Shown here in pieces: positions 1-8,627 of a stretch of 24,807 nt of DNA. The position numbers were made by a program, and so were the translations under genes. Below the pieces are notes generated by a model. It was given only the letters and a program-made list of their open reading frames with translations. It was not told the DNA's origin and ran no database searches. The stretch is from Deltaproteobacteria bacterium (GTDB taxonomy: Bacteria > Desulfobacterota > Syntrophia > Syntrophales > Smithellaceae): assembly GCA_009668925.1 (NCBI GenBank), contig SBEK01000042.1, positions 1-24,807 on the forward strand, in the 5' to 3' direction. Each line of letters opens with the position of its first letter. Within the stretch, counting starts at the first letter, position 1.

Positions 1-30
1 GTCTATATCAAAAACCTTAGGAGGAAAATT

Positions 31-603
31 ATGAAGAGAAGAATTTTGGGTTATGTAGCTGTCGTGGCTACGGTGCTGTGTCTATGTGCTGCTCCTTCTT
101 TTGCGGCGGATAACTTTAAAATCGGCGTCGGCTATCAGGGACTCGTCGCCGGCAACATTCTGAATGGCGCGTCCGTACGCGGCTGGTATAGCTTGGGCAA
201 CATGGCTGTCGGCGGGGAACTCAACGGCTTTTACGGCGCTGCTAAAGTTTCCGTTACCGGCGCTCCCAGTGATTTGAGTGCCGATCTCTGGCTGCTCGAA
301 TTGAAGCCGATGTTCGCCTTCATGGTGAGAGAGAACAGCCGCTTTTATGCAGGTTTGAAGGGAGCTTACGGCCGCTATAATGCAAAACAGACCGTCACCG
401 CCGTGGACGGAAAATTCTGGATGGGCGGCGCATTGGTGGGTGCGGAATGGAACTTCCCGGCCCTGAAGGAAGTCGGCTTCAACTTTGAAGTGGGCTACAA
501 CTATATTTCCGACAACAACACCTCTGATACCGCCCCCGGGATCGATGTGGATGTTAAACTGCACGGCATCAACGTCGGCGCCGGCATCAAATACTATTTC
601 TAG
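31..603 (+). CDS. Small outer-membrane beta-barrel protein
   Basis: This 190-residue protein is predicted to be exported and inserted in the outer membrane. It has a classic signal peptide: KRR at the N-terminus, a hydrophobic stretch at residues 5-21, and a probable cleavage after PSFA (residue 25). The mature part is made of alternating amphipathic strands rich in Gly and aromatic residues. It ends in KYYF, the terminal Phe typical of BAM substrates. The ATG follows an AGGAGG Shine-Dalgarno at 19-24. A strong terminator lies just downstream, so the gene ends its transcript. Family knowledge (OmpA-like/porin-like small barrels) supports the fold. No ligand or specific function can be read from the sequence, and it has no close resemblance to the second barrel at 7006-7806 beyond general character. 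Confidence 0.85.
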   Translation: MKRRILGYVAVVATVLCLCAAPSFAADNFKIGVGYQGLVAGNILNGASVRGWYSLGNMAVGGELNGFYGAAKVSVTGAPSDLSADLWLLELKPMFAFMVRENSRFYAGLKGAYGRYNAKQTVTAVDGKFWMGGALVGAEWNFPALKEVGFNFEVGYNYISDNNTSDTAPGIDVDVKLHGINVGAGIKYYF

Positions 604-633
604 ATCGTAACCGTAACATCTAAGTGTCAATTG

Positions 634-669
634 AATCCCTATGGTCTGCCCGGCCATAGGGATTTTTTT
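634..669 (+). terminator. Rho-independent terminator after the first barrel gene
   Basis: A perfect 11-bp stem pairs 634-644 with 654-664 around a 9-nt loop. It runs into a T-tract at 663-669. It lies 31 nt after the stop codon at 603 and should end that transcript before the long activase gene. Confidence 0.9.
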
Positions 670-844
670 CTCATAAAATATTTCACTGATAATTTCCAGA
701 ACGTGTGCTAAACTTCCCCGCAAAAAATGGATCCTAGCGGATCCGATGAAACAATCTCGACTGATTCGGCACTGCCAAGCAGAGACTGTCCCGCGATCAG
801 ATTGATACGTCATACAGCGACCGGATACTCAATTGGAAACCCTT

Positions 845-3800
845 ATGCTCAACATTGTTGGAATAGATATTGGTTCTGTCGCCCTTTCCGTGGTTCTCAT
901 CGATAAGAACGGCACGGTTGTCGACACGTTCTATGAATTTCACCGGGGTGCTATTGCCGATACCCTGCGGGAGATCCTGCGCAGAATCGATATAGATCAG
1001 GTGGGCGGCATCGCGATGACCCAGTCGGGCCCGGATGTCCTTGAGGGCGTTCCGCGCTATGATGCAAAGATTGCGATGATCGCCGCGGTAAAGAGGTATC
1101 ATGAGTCCGTCGGCAGCATAATCTTTATCGGCGGCGAAAATTTCGGGTTGATCACCTTCAACAAGGAAGGCGACTATGAACGCTTCCGATCCAATTCGTC
1201 CTGCGCCGCCGGGACCGGAAGCTTTCTCGATCAGCAGGCTAAAAGGCTCAACCTCAAGAGCATTGAAACCTTGAGCACGGTGGCCTTCTGCAATGCAGGC
1301 AATATCCCGAAGATTGCCACACGCTGCGCCGTGTTTGCCAAAACGGATTTGATTCACGCCCAGCAGGAAGGCTATTCCATCGGTCAGATCAGCGACGGCC
1401 TCTGTGAAGGCCTGGCCAAAAACGTCATTGATACCCTGATTCCCGATTCGAATATCTGCACCCCGCTCGTTGTGGCGGGTGGTGTATCCATGAACGCCGC
1501 CGTGATCAAGCACTTCCGGAACCTCCTCGGAGCAGAACCCATTATCAGCGACCACAGTCATCTGTATGGCGCAATCGGCGCCGCGCTCCTCCATCTCGAA
1601 GATTCCAGACTTGAGCGGATGGACGCCGGGAACTGGGATGATCTTTTCGTGCACGAAAACAAGGAAAAGATTTTCGGCTATCCGCGGCTGCAGTTCTCGC
1701 TTTCCAGCTATCCGGATTTTTCCTCGCACATGAGTTTCTTATATGAGCCCAAAGCAGCTGCCGCCGCGATTGAAGTGGATATTTACCGCCCCCTGCAAAA
1801 AGAGCAGGAAGTCTACCTGGGCATTGACGTCGGCTCGACCAGCACGAAAGCCGTTTTGATCAATAGGCACAACGAAGTCCTGGTCGGCCTCTATACGCAG
1901 ACGGCGGGGCAGCCCGTCAAAGCCGTTCAGGGCCTTTTTGAAGCCATCGACGATGTCGCTCACCGTCAGTCCTGTACATTTATTTTCGACGGCGTCGGCA
2001 CGACCGGATCAGGCCGCAAGTTTGTCGGCCGCATTATCAACGCCGATCTGATCATCGATGAAATCACCGCGCACGCGCGCGCCGCCTTTGAACTCAACAA
2101 TGACGCGGATACCATTATCGAGATCGGCGGCCAGGATGCCAAGTTCACAACGATGAAGAACGGCATGGTCACTTCCTCCGTGATGAACAACGTCTGCGCG
2201 GCGGGCACCGGCAGCTTTATAGAAGAACAGGCCAACAAACTCGGCGTCGGGCTGGCGGATTACTCGGCGCGCGCCATGAACACCGCATCCCCGATTTCCA
2301 GCGACCGCTGCACCGTTTTCATGGAGCGCGACATCAACAACTATCTGACGGAAGGATATTCCGTCGACGAAGTGCTGGCCAGTGTTCTGCATTCCGTATG
2401 CGAGAACTATCTCGCCAAGGTCGCCGTGGAGGCCGCGATCGGGCAGAGCGTCTGTTTTCAGGGAGCGACCGCCCGCAACCGGGCGCTGGTTGCCGCTTTC
2501 GAACACCGCCTTAAAAAGCCCATCTTCGTCTCTCCGTTCTGCCATTTGACGGGCGCTTTGGGCAGCGCGCTGATTCTCGCTGAGAATGCCGTGTGCAACT
2601 CCGCCTTCCGGGGCCTGGGTATTTGCCGCGAAGACATCCCCGTGGAAAATGAAGTTTGCGAATTGTGCCATAACAATTGTAAGATCAATAAAGTCACGGT
2701 GCAAAAGGAAACCGTGGCCTTCGGCTTTCTCTGCGGCCGGGACTACGACACCAAACACTACGTCGGCACCTCTAAGAAGCAGTATGATCTGATCAGAGAG
2801 AGAAACAGAGTATTCCCGCTGGGGAATAATCGCACTGCTTTCAAGAAATCCGTCAGAATCGGTATTCCCAACGCACTGTATCTGGCGGAGGAAATGCCGC
2901 TCTGGAAGCATTTTTTCGCCACCCTCGGTGTGGAAACCGTTACATCGGAGGGATTCAAAAACGCTATTAAAACCGGCAAGAAGCTGGCCGGCGCTGAATT
3001 CTGCGCACCCATGAATGCCTTCTTCGGCCACGTGCAGTATCTGGTCGACAAATGTGATTACATTTTTCTGCCGTTTTATCTGGAAGCCGCCAAACAAAAA
3101 GACGAAGATTATCGCTATTACTGCTATTATACCCAATTTGCGGCGACCCTCTCCGCCGGCATGAAAAGCATGCGGCTTAAAAATAAGGCCATCATGCCGG
3201 TCATTGACCATCACTCCTTTCAATCACGCATCGAGCTCTTTTCGATCCTGAAGTCGATCCTGAATACCGGCTACTGGGAAATCTACAACGCGTACGAAGC
3301 AGCTTTGGCCTTTTACACGGAAGGCCGCGCGAATCTGCTCAATGTTTACAAAAGAGAAAAACCGGCAGACAACAGCATCAGCGTGGCGCTTCTCGGACGG
3401 CCATACGCCATCATGCAGAACTCCATGAACAAAGGCATTCCGGATATCTTCAGCGCGCTCGGCATTAAAACGTTTTATCAGGACATGCTGCCCACGGAGC
3501 AAAAGGATCTTTCCGAGATAGAACCTTTGCTCAAAAGAATCCACTGGACGCACGCGGCGCGGATTCTTAAGGCCGCTCTCTATATCGCCCATACGCCGGA
3601 TTTATATCCCGTTTACGTGACCTCCTTTAAGTGCAGTCCCGATTCCTTTACGCTGGAGTACTTTAAACGAATCATGGACAAATACGGCAAACCCTATCTG
3701 ATTCTGGAACTCGACGAACACGATTCCAATGTCGGTTACGAAACCCGCATCGAAGCGGCGGTGCGTTCCTTTAAAAATCATCACCACAACAAGGACTTGC

Positions 3801-5035
3801 GCCTCATTTCGACGCGTCAGCTGCCGCTGAATTCCTCGAGTATCTCTAAAATCAAAGATAAGACGCTGCTCTTTCCCTGTTTTGATCCCATCAACTCCAA
3901 ACTGCTCGAAGCGGTTTTTCTCAAAGAAGGGGTCGACGCGCGTATGGTGCCGCTTACGGATAAAACCATTCAGCGCGGGCTGCGCACCAATACCGGTCAG
4001 TGTCTGCCCGTCAACCTGATTGCCCAGAGCTATATGGACTATATTGAAGACAACCTCCTGGACCCCGCCCAGACCGTCGGCTGGATTTTTGACAGCCACG
4101 TGGCCTGCAACATCCGGCTGTATCCGGAGCTCATCAAAGGAATCATGGAAGCGGCGGGCCACGGGATGGAACACGTGGACGTCTATATCGGCAGCCTGTC
4201 GCTCAGTGAAATCTCGATGCAGGCGTCCATCGAAGCGTATTTCGCGCATATGTTCGGCGGTATGCTGCGTAAAGTCGGCTGCCGCATTCGCCCCTATGAG
4301 AAGGAAAAAGGCGTGACGGACAGAGTGATCGCTCAAGCCCTGACCATCCTTTACAACACCCTCCTCGGCGGACGCAGCAAGGACGACGATTTGTCCAAAG
4401 TAATGAATCTTTTTAAAAAAATTGAGACGGTGCCCGGGCACCGGCCGAAAGTCGCCATATTCGGCGATATGTATGCGCGGGACAATGACGTGTTCAATCA
4501 GGATCTGATCCATTGCATCGAGGAATACGGAGGCGAAGTCATCACAACCCCCTTTAACGAATTCGCCAAACTCATTGCCAGCCCTTACATGCGGCGCTGG
4601 TTTCTGGAAGGTGAGTTCATGGACGTCATCTTCACCAAAACACTGATTGCCTTGGTCAACCAGCTGGAGAAAAGCTACTATAAAATATTCAACGAGCTTC
4701 TGAATGAACCGTCGCTGGGCAGCGATATCGACTACAAAAAAATCTACGACCACTTCGACATCACCGTCCAGCACTTCGGCGAATCCGCCGACAACCTGCT
4801 GAAGATTTCGGCCCTGATGCAGCATTATCCTGATATCTCGCTCTTTGTGCAGACCAATCCCGCTTTCTGCTGCGCCGGTCTGGTCACCGAAGCCATGGCA
4901 GCGCGCATTGAAGAATATACCGGCGTTCCCATTGTGACGCTCAACTACGACGGCACGGGCAAGAATATTAATTCCAAGGTCAGCCCGTACATCAAATTTC
5001 CGCGCCGGAAAGCCGCTCATGCGGTTTCCCGATAG
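845..5035 (+). CDS. Fused double-activase / DUF2229 / HgdB-like protein (acyl-CoA dehydratase activase-related)
   Basis: About 1396 residues. Two BadF/BadG/BcrA/BcrD-type ASKHA ATPase domains come first: residues ~3-250 (VGIDIGS phosphate loop) and ~323-585 (LGIDVGSTSTK). Each carries both cysteines that hold the bridging [4Fe-4S] cluster in HgdC-type activases: CAAGTGSF (C120; C451) and RCxVF (C161; C489). Next is a C-x2-C-x3-C group (C605, C608, C612, then C630). A DUF2229 region (~670-890) and an HgdB-like C-terminal region follow, with further conserved-looking cysteines near 720, 930, 1053, 1088 and 1342-1343 (FCC). Activases of this family use ATP hydrolysis to push one electron at very low potential into an acyl-CoA dehydratase or related reductase. 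The substrate of this fused form is not known. I chose ATG 845 (GGA 7 nt upstream) over an in-frame TTG at 833, because it places the phosphate loop at the usual distance from the N-terminus. The permease gene follows after 123 nt. Confidence 0.85.
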   Translation: MLNIVGIDIGSVALSVVLIDKNGTVVDTFYEFHRGAIADTLREILRRIDIDQVGGIAMTQSGPDVLEGVPRYDAKIAMIAAVKRYHESVGSIIFIGGENFGLITFNKEGDYERFRSNSSCAAGTGSFLDQQAKRLNLKSIETLSTVAFCNAGNIPKIATRCAVFAKTDLIHAQQEGYSIGQISDGLCEGLAKNVIDTLIPDSNICTPLVVAGGVSMNAAVIKHFRNLLGAEPIISDHSHLYGAIGAALLHLEDSRLERMDAGNWDDLFVHENKEKIFGYPRLQFSLSSYPDFSSHMSFLYEPKAAAAAIEVDIYRPLQKEQEVYLGIDVGSTSTKAVLINRHNEVLVGLYTQTAGQPVKAVQGLFEAIDDVAHRQSCTFIFDGVGTTGSGRKFVGRIINADLIIDEITAHARAAFELNNDADTIIEIGGQDAKFTTMKNGMVTSSVMNNVCAAGTGSFIEEQANKLGVGLADYSARAMNTASPISSDRCTVFMERDINNYLTEGYSVDEVLASVLHSVCENYLAKVAVEAAIGQSVCFQGATARNRALVAAFEHRLKKPIFVSPFCHLTGALGSALILAENAVCNSAFRGLGICREDIPVENEVCELCHNNCKINKVTVQKETVAFGFLCGRDYDTKHYVGTSKKQYDLIRERNRVFPLGNNRTAFKKSVRIGIPNALYLAEEMPLWKHFFATLGVETVTSEGFKNAIKTGKKLAGAEFCAPMNAFFGHVQYLVDKCDYIFLPFYLEAAKQKDEDYRYYCYYTQFAATLSAGMKSMRLKNKAIMPVIDHHSFQSRIELFSILKSILNTGYWEIYNAYEAALAFYTEGRANLLNVYKREKPADNSISVALLGRPYAIMQNSMNKGIPDIFSALGIKTFYQDMLPTEQKDLSEIEPLLKRIHWTHAARILKAALYIAHTPDLYPVYVTSFKCSPDSFTLEYFKRIMDKYGKPYLILELDEHDSNVGYETRIEAAVRSFKNHHHNKDLRLISTRQLPLNSSSISKIKDKTLLFPCFDPINSKLLEAVFLKEGVDARMVPLTDKTIQRGLRTNTGQCLPVNLIAQSYMDYIEDNLLDPAQTVGWIFDSHVACNIRLYPELIKGIMEAAGHGMEHVDVYIGSLSLSEISMQASIEAYFAHMFGGMLRKVGCRIRPYEKEKGVTDRVIAQALTILYNTLLGGRSKDDDLSKVMNLFKKIETVPGHRPKVAIFGDMYARDNDVFNQDLIHCIEEYGGEVITTPFNEFAKLIASPYMRRWFLEGEFMDVIFTKTLIALVNQLEKSYYKIFNELLNEPSLGSDIDYKKIYDHFDITVQHFGESADNLLKISALMQHYPDISLFVQTNPAFCCAGLVTEAMAARIEEYTGVPIVTLNYDGTGKNINSKVSPYIKFPRRKAAHAVSR

Positions 5036-5158
5036 ACGGCGCCGGTGACGTGCCGTTTGACGGAGCATCCGCGGACATGAAGACGTGTTTCCGATACGCA
5101 TCTCGATGAAAACAGAATATCGTGTTCCAAAATCAAAAGAAGCACATAGGAGACGGCC

Positions 5159-6874
5159 ATGACAACGCGCACCAAGCCGGCCAACCTGATTTACGACGTC
5201 GATGAAAGCCCCGGAATGGGCCCGCTCCTGCTGCTCGGGATTCAACATATATTTTTAATCACGATCGCTTTTGTCTTTCCGGTGCTTATTGTGGACGCCA
5301 TCGGTGGAACCAGCTATGATGCGCGGCACCTCATTTCCATGGCCATGCTCGTATCGGGCATTGCGACCATCCTACAGGGTTTAAAAAAGGGCCCCATCGG
5401 CTCCGGTTATCTGTGCCCGCTTCTCAACGGTCCCGCTTTCCTTTCGGCTTCCATTCTGGCCGGAAAGACCGGCGGTCTTCCCCTCATCTTCGGCATGACA
5501 TTCGTCGCGGGAACATTTGAGGCCGTTTTTTCGCGCGTCGCCGCCCGGATGCGCGCGTTTTTTCCTGCCGAAGTAACCGGCACGATCGTTACCATGGTCG
5601 GTGTTGAAGTCATTCCGTTTGCCATGAAAAGATTTGTCGGGGTGGACGCCCTCCATGCCACCCCCGACCCGACGGAATCGGCCATCGCCGTCGTGACCCT
5701 GCTGGCCATGATCGCCCTGACGGTTTGGGGAAAAGGAAAACTTCGCCTTTATTCGGTGCTGATCGGCATGGGCGTCGGCTACACGCTGGCTCTGTTTTTC
5801 GGGGTGCTCGGACCCGATCAGTTCCGGCACTTCGGCGAGTCCCCCTGGATCTCCTGGCCCGCCCCGGGCTCCTATGGCTTATCCTTCAGCACGGCACTGA
5901 TCATCCCTTTCATTGTCGCCGCATTGTCCTCCGCGCTCAAAACCATGGGCGATCTGACCACCTGCCAGAAGATCAATGATGCCGGCTGGAAGCGGCCGGA
6001 TATGACTTCCATCAGCAAAGGCATCCTGGCCTGCGCATCCGGCAATATTTTATCAGGTCTGACAGGCGCACTGGGTCAGTCCCCCTCATCGAGCAATATC
6101 GGTCTCTCCATCGCATCGGGCGCAACCAGCCGGACCATCGCTTATGCAACCGGGGCTATTTTGATCATCCTCGCCTTCATGCCGAAGGTCGCCGCCATAT
6201 TCGTTATTATGCCGACGCCGGTTATGGGCGCGAGCCTCGTTTTTGCCGTCAGTTTCATGATCCTTGCCGGCATCCAGATCATGCTTTCGCGCATGATTGA
6301 CGCCAGAAAGACCTTCGTCATCGGAACGTCCATCGTCTTCGGCCTCAGCGTGGATTTTATTCCGGGATTGTATAACGATCTCCCCGGCGCCATCCGGCCG
6401 TTTTTCCAGTCTTCCCTTTCGCTCGCCACACTGTCGGCCATTATTCTGAACCTGCTCATGAGGATCGGCATTTCCAAGCAAGCAGAGATTGAACTGGTTC
6501 CGGGCGTTGACTCGTCCGACAAGGTCTTTACCTTCATGCAGAAACAGGGAGGACTCTGGGGCGCCATGCCGGATGTGATCGGCCGGGCCGCCGCTGCCAT
6601 CAACGAGACCTTTGAAACGGCTGAAGCCGGGGCCGCCGTTTCGGGACCTATCCGGGTTGTCGTCTCGTTTGACGAATTCAACCTCGATGTAGAAATGACG
6701 TATAACGGAATACCAATGGTGTTTACCGACGTCAAACCAACGGAAGACGAGGTCCTCTTGTCTCCTGAAGGGGTTTCCAGGCTTTCCTTGTTTCTGATTC
6801 ACGAAAACGCCGACAAGGTGGAATCGCGCGTCAAGGACGGCCTGTGCCATATCCGTCTGCATTATAACCACTGA
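5159..6874 (+). CDS. NCS2/SLC23-family nucleobase permease with extra C-terminal domain
   Basis: A 571-residue inner-membrane protein, longer than typical uracil/xanthine permeases (about 430-460). The N-terminus has the family's GIQH segment (residues 27-30) entering the first helix. Roughly 12-14 hydrophobic segments extend to about residue 455. The NCS2 signature region is SSSNIGLSIASGATSR, with Asn313; the residue before it is Ser where characterised members have Gln or Glu, so the substrate may differ from plain uracil or xanthine. Residues ~485-571 form a soluble tail (VSFDEFNLDV, then SRLSLFLIHENAD, ending LHYNH) that suggests a GHKL/anti-sigma-like alpha/beta fold. That fold call is my inference. 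AGGAG sits 7-8 nt before the ATG. It may be co-transcribed with the activase upstream. A uracil, xanthine or other purine substrate is likely, but which one is not determined. Confidence 0.82.
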   Translation: MTTRTKPANLIYDVDESPGMGPLLLLGIQHIFLITIAFVFPVLIVDAIGGTSYDARHLISMAMLVSGIATILQGLKKGPIGSGYLCPLLNGPAFLSASILAGKTGGLPLIFGMTFVAGTFEAVFSRVAARMRAFFPAEVTGTIVTMVGVEVIPFAMKRFVGVDALHATPDPTESAIAVVTLLAMIALTVWGKGKLRLYSVLIGMGVGYTLALFFGVLGPDQFRHFGESPWISWPAPGSYGLSFSTALIIPFIVAALSSALKTMGDLTTCQKINDAGWKRPDMTSISKGILACASGNILSGLTGALGQSPSSSNIGLSIASGATSRTIAYATGAILIILAFMPKVAAIFVIMPTPVMGASLVFAVSFMILAGIQIMLSRMIDARKTFVIGTSIVFGLSVDFIPGLYNDLPGAIRPFFQSSLSLATLSAIILNLLMRIGISKQAEIELVPGVDSSDKVFTFMQKQGGLWGAMPDVIGRAAAAINETFETAEAGAAVSGPIRVVVSFDEFNLDVEMTYNGIPMVFTDVKPTEDEVLLSPEGVSRLSLFLIHENADKVESRVKDGLCHIRLHYNH

Positions 6875-7005
6875 GATGCCCCGGAGAGTATGAGCGCTCT
6901 GTCCCTTCAGGGTCATGTGTATGCCAACCGGAATGCCTGACCGGAGGCCGGAACTGCCTCGCCCTTTCTGAGACCACTGAATACTGAGGAAGGATTTTTC
7001 GGTTT

Positions 7006-7806
7006 ATGAAAATGTATAACTGGTCTGTAAGATTTTTAACCGCAGGGACAATCTTCTTTCTGTTTGTTTGGGCGCTCCCCGGCTCCGCAACGGCCGGGGG
7101 CTGGTACTTAAGGGGCGCCATCGGCTATGAGAAGTCACGGTCGGCCGATATGGCTGACGTGGATTGCTCGTCGGTCAGCCCGCCCGCACTGTTTGGATGC
7201 GCAGCCGGCGACGACGGATTACCCATCGGCGCCTACGGTGATTTCGGCAGTTTCCCGCTGGCGGAGGCGGCCCTGGGCCGCCGGCTTCTGCCCTGGCTGC
7301 GGGTCGATCTGGCCCTCACCTACCGCTTTCATATGAATTATGACGGCAACGCCAACTTTCTGTCCGTGGGTTCCAGCCAGCCCGTCTCGGCAAAGGCTGA
7401 TTCTCTTTCCGGAATGCTGAATGTCTTTGTCGATATCAACGGTTTTTTGCCCGGGAAGAAACTGTGGCGCTTCGAACCCTATCTGGGGGGCGGCGCAGGT
7501 TTTGCTTACAACAGGCTGGGGGAAATGACTTTTCTGTTCCCCGGCAATCCGGGCGCGCACAAGATCAGCATCACGCCGGCGGGCGACAGGACCGACTTTG
7601 CCTACATGCTGGCGGCCGGCACGGGCATCATCCTGACCGATCGCCTCAGCCTGGATGTCGCCTATCGCTATTCTGATCTCGGTCGTGTGGAGACCTCCGC
7701 GGGCAATATGTTTATGGATGTCATCCCCGCGGGGATTGCCGTCAACGGCATTGAATCGCGTTTGCGGACGCACGGTCTCACCGTCGGGCTTCGCTATCAG
7801 TTCTGA
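7006..7806 (+). CDS. Outer-membrane beta-barrel protein
   Basis: A 266-residue exported protein. A signal peptide spans residues 1-30, with a hydrophobic core at 10-24 and probable cleavage after ATA. The mature part shows amphipathic strands typical of OmpA/msp4-like barrels: GGWYLRGAIGYE at the start, FEPYLGGGAGFAYNR and LSLDVAYRYSDLG later, and GLRYQF with a terminal Phe at the end. A Cys pair (C54 and C65) lies in the first predicted extracellular loop and could form a disulfide in the periplasm or at the surface. A GAGGAAGGA Shine-Dalgarno sits about 11 nt before the ATG. The strong bidirectional hairpin at 7833-7869 ends its transcript. It probably helps form the outer membrane or acts as a minor porin or surface antigen; no specific role can be read. 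Confidence 0.85.
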   Translation: MKMYNWSVRFLTAGTIFFLFVWALPGSATAGGWYLRGAIGYEKSRSADMADVDCSSVSPPALFGCAAGDDGLPIGAYGDFGSFPLAEAALGRRLLPWLRVDLALTYRFHMNYDGNANFLSVGSSQPVSAKADSLSGMLNVFVDINGFLPGKKLWRFEPYLGGGAGFAYNRLGEMTFLFPGNPGAHKISITPAGDRTDFAYMLAAGTGIILTDRLSLDVAYRYSDLGRVETSAGNMFMDVIPAGIAVNGIESRLRTHGLTVGLRYQF

Positions 7807-7832
7807 TGTTCGCCAATCGGCGCAGGTACAAT

Positions 7833-7869
7833 AAAAAAGGGCCGGAATATCAATTCCAGCCCTTTTTTT
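7833..7869. terminator. Bidirectional rho-independent terminator
   Basis: GGGC plus GGAAT (7839-7848) pairs with ATTCC plus GCCC (7853-7862), with one C/A mismatch and a 4-nt loop. A6 lies on the left and T7 on the right, so it can terminate both the barrel gene on the + strand and the initiator tRNA on the minus strand, whose 3' end is at 7874. Confidence 0.9.
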
Positions 7870-7873
7870 ATTT

Positions 7874-7950
<77 letters not shown>

Positions 7951-7976
7951 ACAGAACCTGTTTGAAAAACGTTGAC

Positions 7977-8005
7977 TTTAGACCACTATCCGCCTTGTTT
8001 GTCAA
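7977..8005 (-). promoter_or_regulatory. Sigma70-type promoter of the initiator tRNA
   Basis: On the minus strand, TTGACA (8000-8005) is a perfect -35. A 17-nt spacer separates it from TCTAAA (7977-7982), a -10 with four of six consensus bases. The predicted start is about 20 nt before the mature tRNA 5' end at 7950. Confidence 0.8.
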
Positions 8006-8037
8006 GGAGTTATTTGAATATTCGGCGGTCTCCCTGT

Positions 8038-8601
8038 TCAAAAGATAAAAACCGCGGCTGCGACAACCGTCGTATACCAGTTGTTCTTAACAATGGTTGA
8101 CTGCGTAATGTTGCGCGTACTGACGATCTTGCCGCTGATCTTGAAGATTTCCTTTTTTTCGTCCCAGCTTTCATCAATATCAAAATCAATGCCCAGCGTG
8201 GACGCCAGCATGGCGGCAGCCAGGTCTTCCGCATAATCGCCGGTCTCTTTTTCCGTTCGTCCAAAGGCATGATGTTCGCTGATATAGCCGTACGTTTTCT
8301 TGTCGGCGGGAATCGCCAGACCGACCGACGAGGAAAGAAGCCGGCGGGGTTCATTGCTGCAACACCTGCTCATCACGCAGTACGTAATCGCACCCGGCTG
8401 CAGTTCTTTAACGCCCTGCACCTTGGAAATCACTTTGCATCCGGGAGGAAATATGCTGGATACCTGCACCAGATTGCACTTTTCTATGCCTGCGTCGCGC
8501 AGCGCCAGCTCAAAGGAATGCAATTCCTCTTTGTGGGCTCCGACGCCTTTCGTGAAGAATATTTTTCTGGGAACACTCGGATTCAATTTTTTCATCTCCA
8601 T
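8038..8601 (-). CDS. Pyruvoyl-dependent arginine decarboxylase
   Basis: A 187-residue proenzyme of the archaeal/chlamydial-type PvlArgDC family. It converts arginine to agmatine and CO2 with a pyruvoyl group made by self-cleavage. The cleavage motif VSSIFPPGC is present, so chain break between Ser48 and Ser49 would give a small beta chain and an alpha chain starting with pyruvoyl. The catalytic Glu of the family appears as E109 in YISEHHAFG. Length matches the family. The start at 8601 has no strong Shine-Dalgarno; an in-frame ATG six bases later (8595) is possible. The gene lies 26 nt after the agmatinase gene and is very likely in the same operon, together giving arginine to putrescine without PLP. 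This enzyme family is unrelated to the usual bacterial PLP-dependent SpeA. Confidence 0.93.
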   Translation of the reverse strand: MEMKKLNPSVPRKIFFTKGVGAHKEELHSFELALRDAGIEKCNLVQVSSIFPPGCKVISKVQGVKELQPGAITYCVMSRCCSNEPRRLLSSSVGLAIPADKKTYGYISEHHAFGRTEKETGDYAEDLAAAMLASTLGIDFDIDESWDEKKEIFKISGKIVSTRNITQSTIVKNNWYTTVVAAAVFIF

Positions 8602-8627
8602 GTATAATAATCTGTTTCAGGGTTAAT

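Noticed and set aside
729..744. GGATCC-TAGC-GGATCC double palindrome upstream of the activase gene
   Set aside because: Two chance 6-bp self-palindromes with a 4-nt spacer; no further copies or clear promoter context were seen.
802..829. Promoter-like TTGATA-N16-GATACT before the activase
   Set aside because: Poor -10 and it would place the start site at the TTG/ATG start codons, leaving no leader.
2009..3223. 404-codon open frame on the minus strand
   Set aside because: Antisense shadow of the activase gene, with no ribosome site and no domain features.
5036..5158. Possible riboswitch ahead of the permease
   Set aside because: The 123-nt gap lacks recognisable purine or xanthine riboswitch motifs, and no stable multi-stem fold was evident by eye.
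3602..5248. 548-codon open frame on the minus strand
   Set aside because: Lies antisense to the activase gene, which has clear domain motifs throughout. The translated product shows no family features, and such frames are common opposite GC-biased coding DNA.
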